From Methanobacterium sp. PtaU1.Bin242 (GTDB taxonomy: Archaea; Methanobacteriota; Methanobacteria; Methanobacteriales; Methanobacteriaceae): a DNA stretch of 5,950 nucleotides. The notes under the pieces were generated by a model. The model was not told where the DNA came from. It searched no databases and worked only from the letters and a program-made list of their open reading frames with translations. The position numbers were made by a program, and so were the translations under genes. Shown one piece after another: positions 5,746-5,950 of the stretch. The stretch's first letter is position 1. Each line of letters starts with the position of its first letter. The DNA lies in NCBI GenBank assembly GCA_002067565.1, contig MVQZ01000223.1:1-5950 (forward strand), given 5' to 3'.

Positions 5746-5808
5746 AAATGTGTGAATTCGTTGTGCGGATCGTTTATGGTAGTATTAACCAATAAATTTG
5801 AATGGATG

Positions 5809-5814
5809 AAAAAA
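5809..5814 (-). terminator. T6 run after the partial minus-strand gene
   Basis: On the minus strand a run of six T occurs about 22 bases beyond the stop of the partial gene ending at 5837. The surroundings are AT-rich and there is no hairpin. A T-tract terminator is a reasonable but weak call. Confidence 0.25.
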
Positions 5815-5836
5815 TTTAAAATTCATAAATCAGCTA

Positions 5837-5950
5837 TTAGTTAGTGTAATATCCTGAACCAACCAAATAAGTCTGGTTCTGGTACTTAGCCGGTTTTATA
5901 TATGTTATTTTCGTGGTGGGTACTTTAGTTCCTGGTTTGGGCCATAGGTA
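5837..5950 (-). CDS. C-terminal end of an unidentified protein (partial, cut by the window)
   Basis: A minus-strand frame enters from the window edge, stays open for 37 codons and ends in TAA at 5837-5839. The peptide is rich in P, T, K and Y (for example PKPGTKVPTTKITYIKPAKY, then a tail ending GSGYYTN). It lacks long hydrophobic stretches. This composition resembles linkers and beta-rich C-terminal extensions of extracellular archaeal surface proteins. The start and main domain lie outside the window, so no family can be named. Support for coding is the balanced codon use compared with the AT-rich DNA just downstream, the lower A/T content of this stretch, and the T-run after the stop. With so short a segment, a chance open frame is possible. 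Confidence 0.4.
   Translation of the reverse strand, partial: YLWPKPGTKVPTTKITYIKPAKYQNQTYLVGSGYYTN

Noticed and set aside
5746..5836. Possible tRNA or other structured RNA after the zinc-ribbon gene
   Set aside because: No cloverleaf, CCA end, T-loop consensus or strong stem could be traced; the stretch looks like ordinary spacer.
1..5950. CRISPR array, insertion sequence, integrase or restriction/defence genes
   Set aside because: No regularly spaced direct repeats, terminal inverted repeats, transposase or nuclease motifs were found on either strand.

Overview
The window reads as chromosomal DNA of a hydrogenotrophic methanogen of the order Methanobacteriales, most likely a mesophilic Methanobacterium-like archaeon. 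The grounds are a YcaO enzyme of the McrA-glycine thioamidation type (methanogenesis marker 1), a methanofuran-biosynthesis kinase (MfnE type), an archaeal-type peptidyl-tRNA hydrolase (Pth2) and an archaeal elongation factor 1-beta. Intergenic DNA is very AT-rich, with TATA-like boxes and T-run terminators, and several starts carry GAGG/GGAGG-type Shine-Dalgarno sequences. No phage, insertion sequence, CRISPR array or structural RNA was seen.

Layout. Positions 1-142 are an AT-rich promoter region with nested palindromes. From 143 to 2942 five genes lie on the plus strand: ycaO (thioamidation of McrA), pth2, mfnE, a 53-residue four-knuckle zinc-finger microprotein that begins on the base after the mfnE stop, and aef1B. 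They combine maturation of methyl-coenzyme M reductase, synthesis of the C1 carrier methanofuran, and translation. Positions 2943-3171 hold a T9 terminator candidate and then a promoter whose TATA box sits between two perfect 10-base inverted arms. From 3172 to 4419 is a TctA-family membrane permease with no TctB or TctC beside it. Its conserved N-terminus can only be reached from a non-canonical ATT start placed behind a strong Shine-Dalgarno. Eight bases downstream and convergent is a minus-strand, cysteine-rich class I methyltransferase of unknown substrate (4428-5411). A 43-residue zinc-ribbon microprotein (5614-5745) follows on the plus strand. The window closes inside what looks like the C-terminal tail of a minus-strand gene (5837-5950).

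The core functions are recognisable. The less ordinary points are the ATT start of the permease, the operator-like inverted repeats at two promoters, the unassigned cysteine-rich methyltransferase, and the two small zinc-binding proteins, which are easily lost in automatic annotation. I found no convincing evidence for a wholly new multi-gene system. Four starts (ycaO, mfnE, aef1B, methyltransferase) are placed downstream of the longest possible open frame, mainly from Shine-Dalgarno or TATA position, and the permease start is placed upstream of it.
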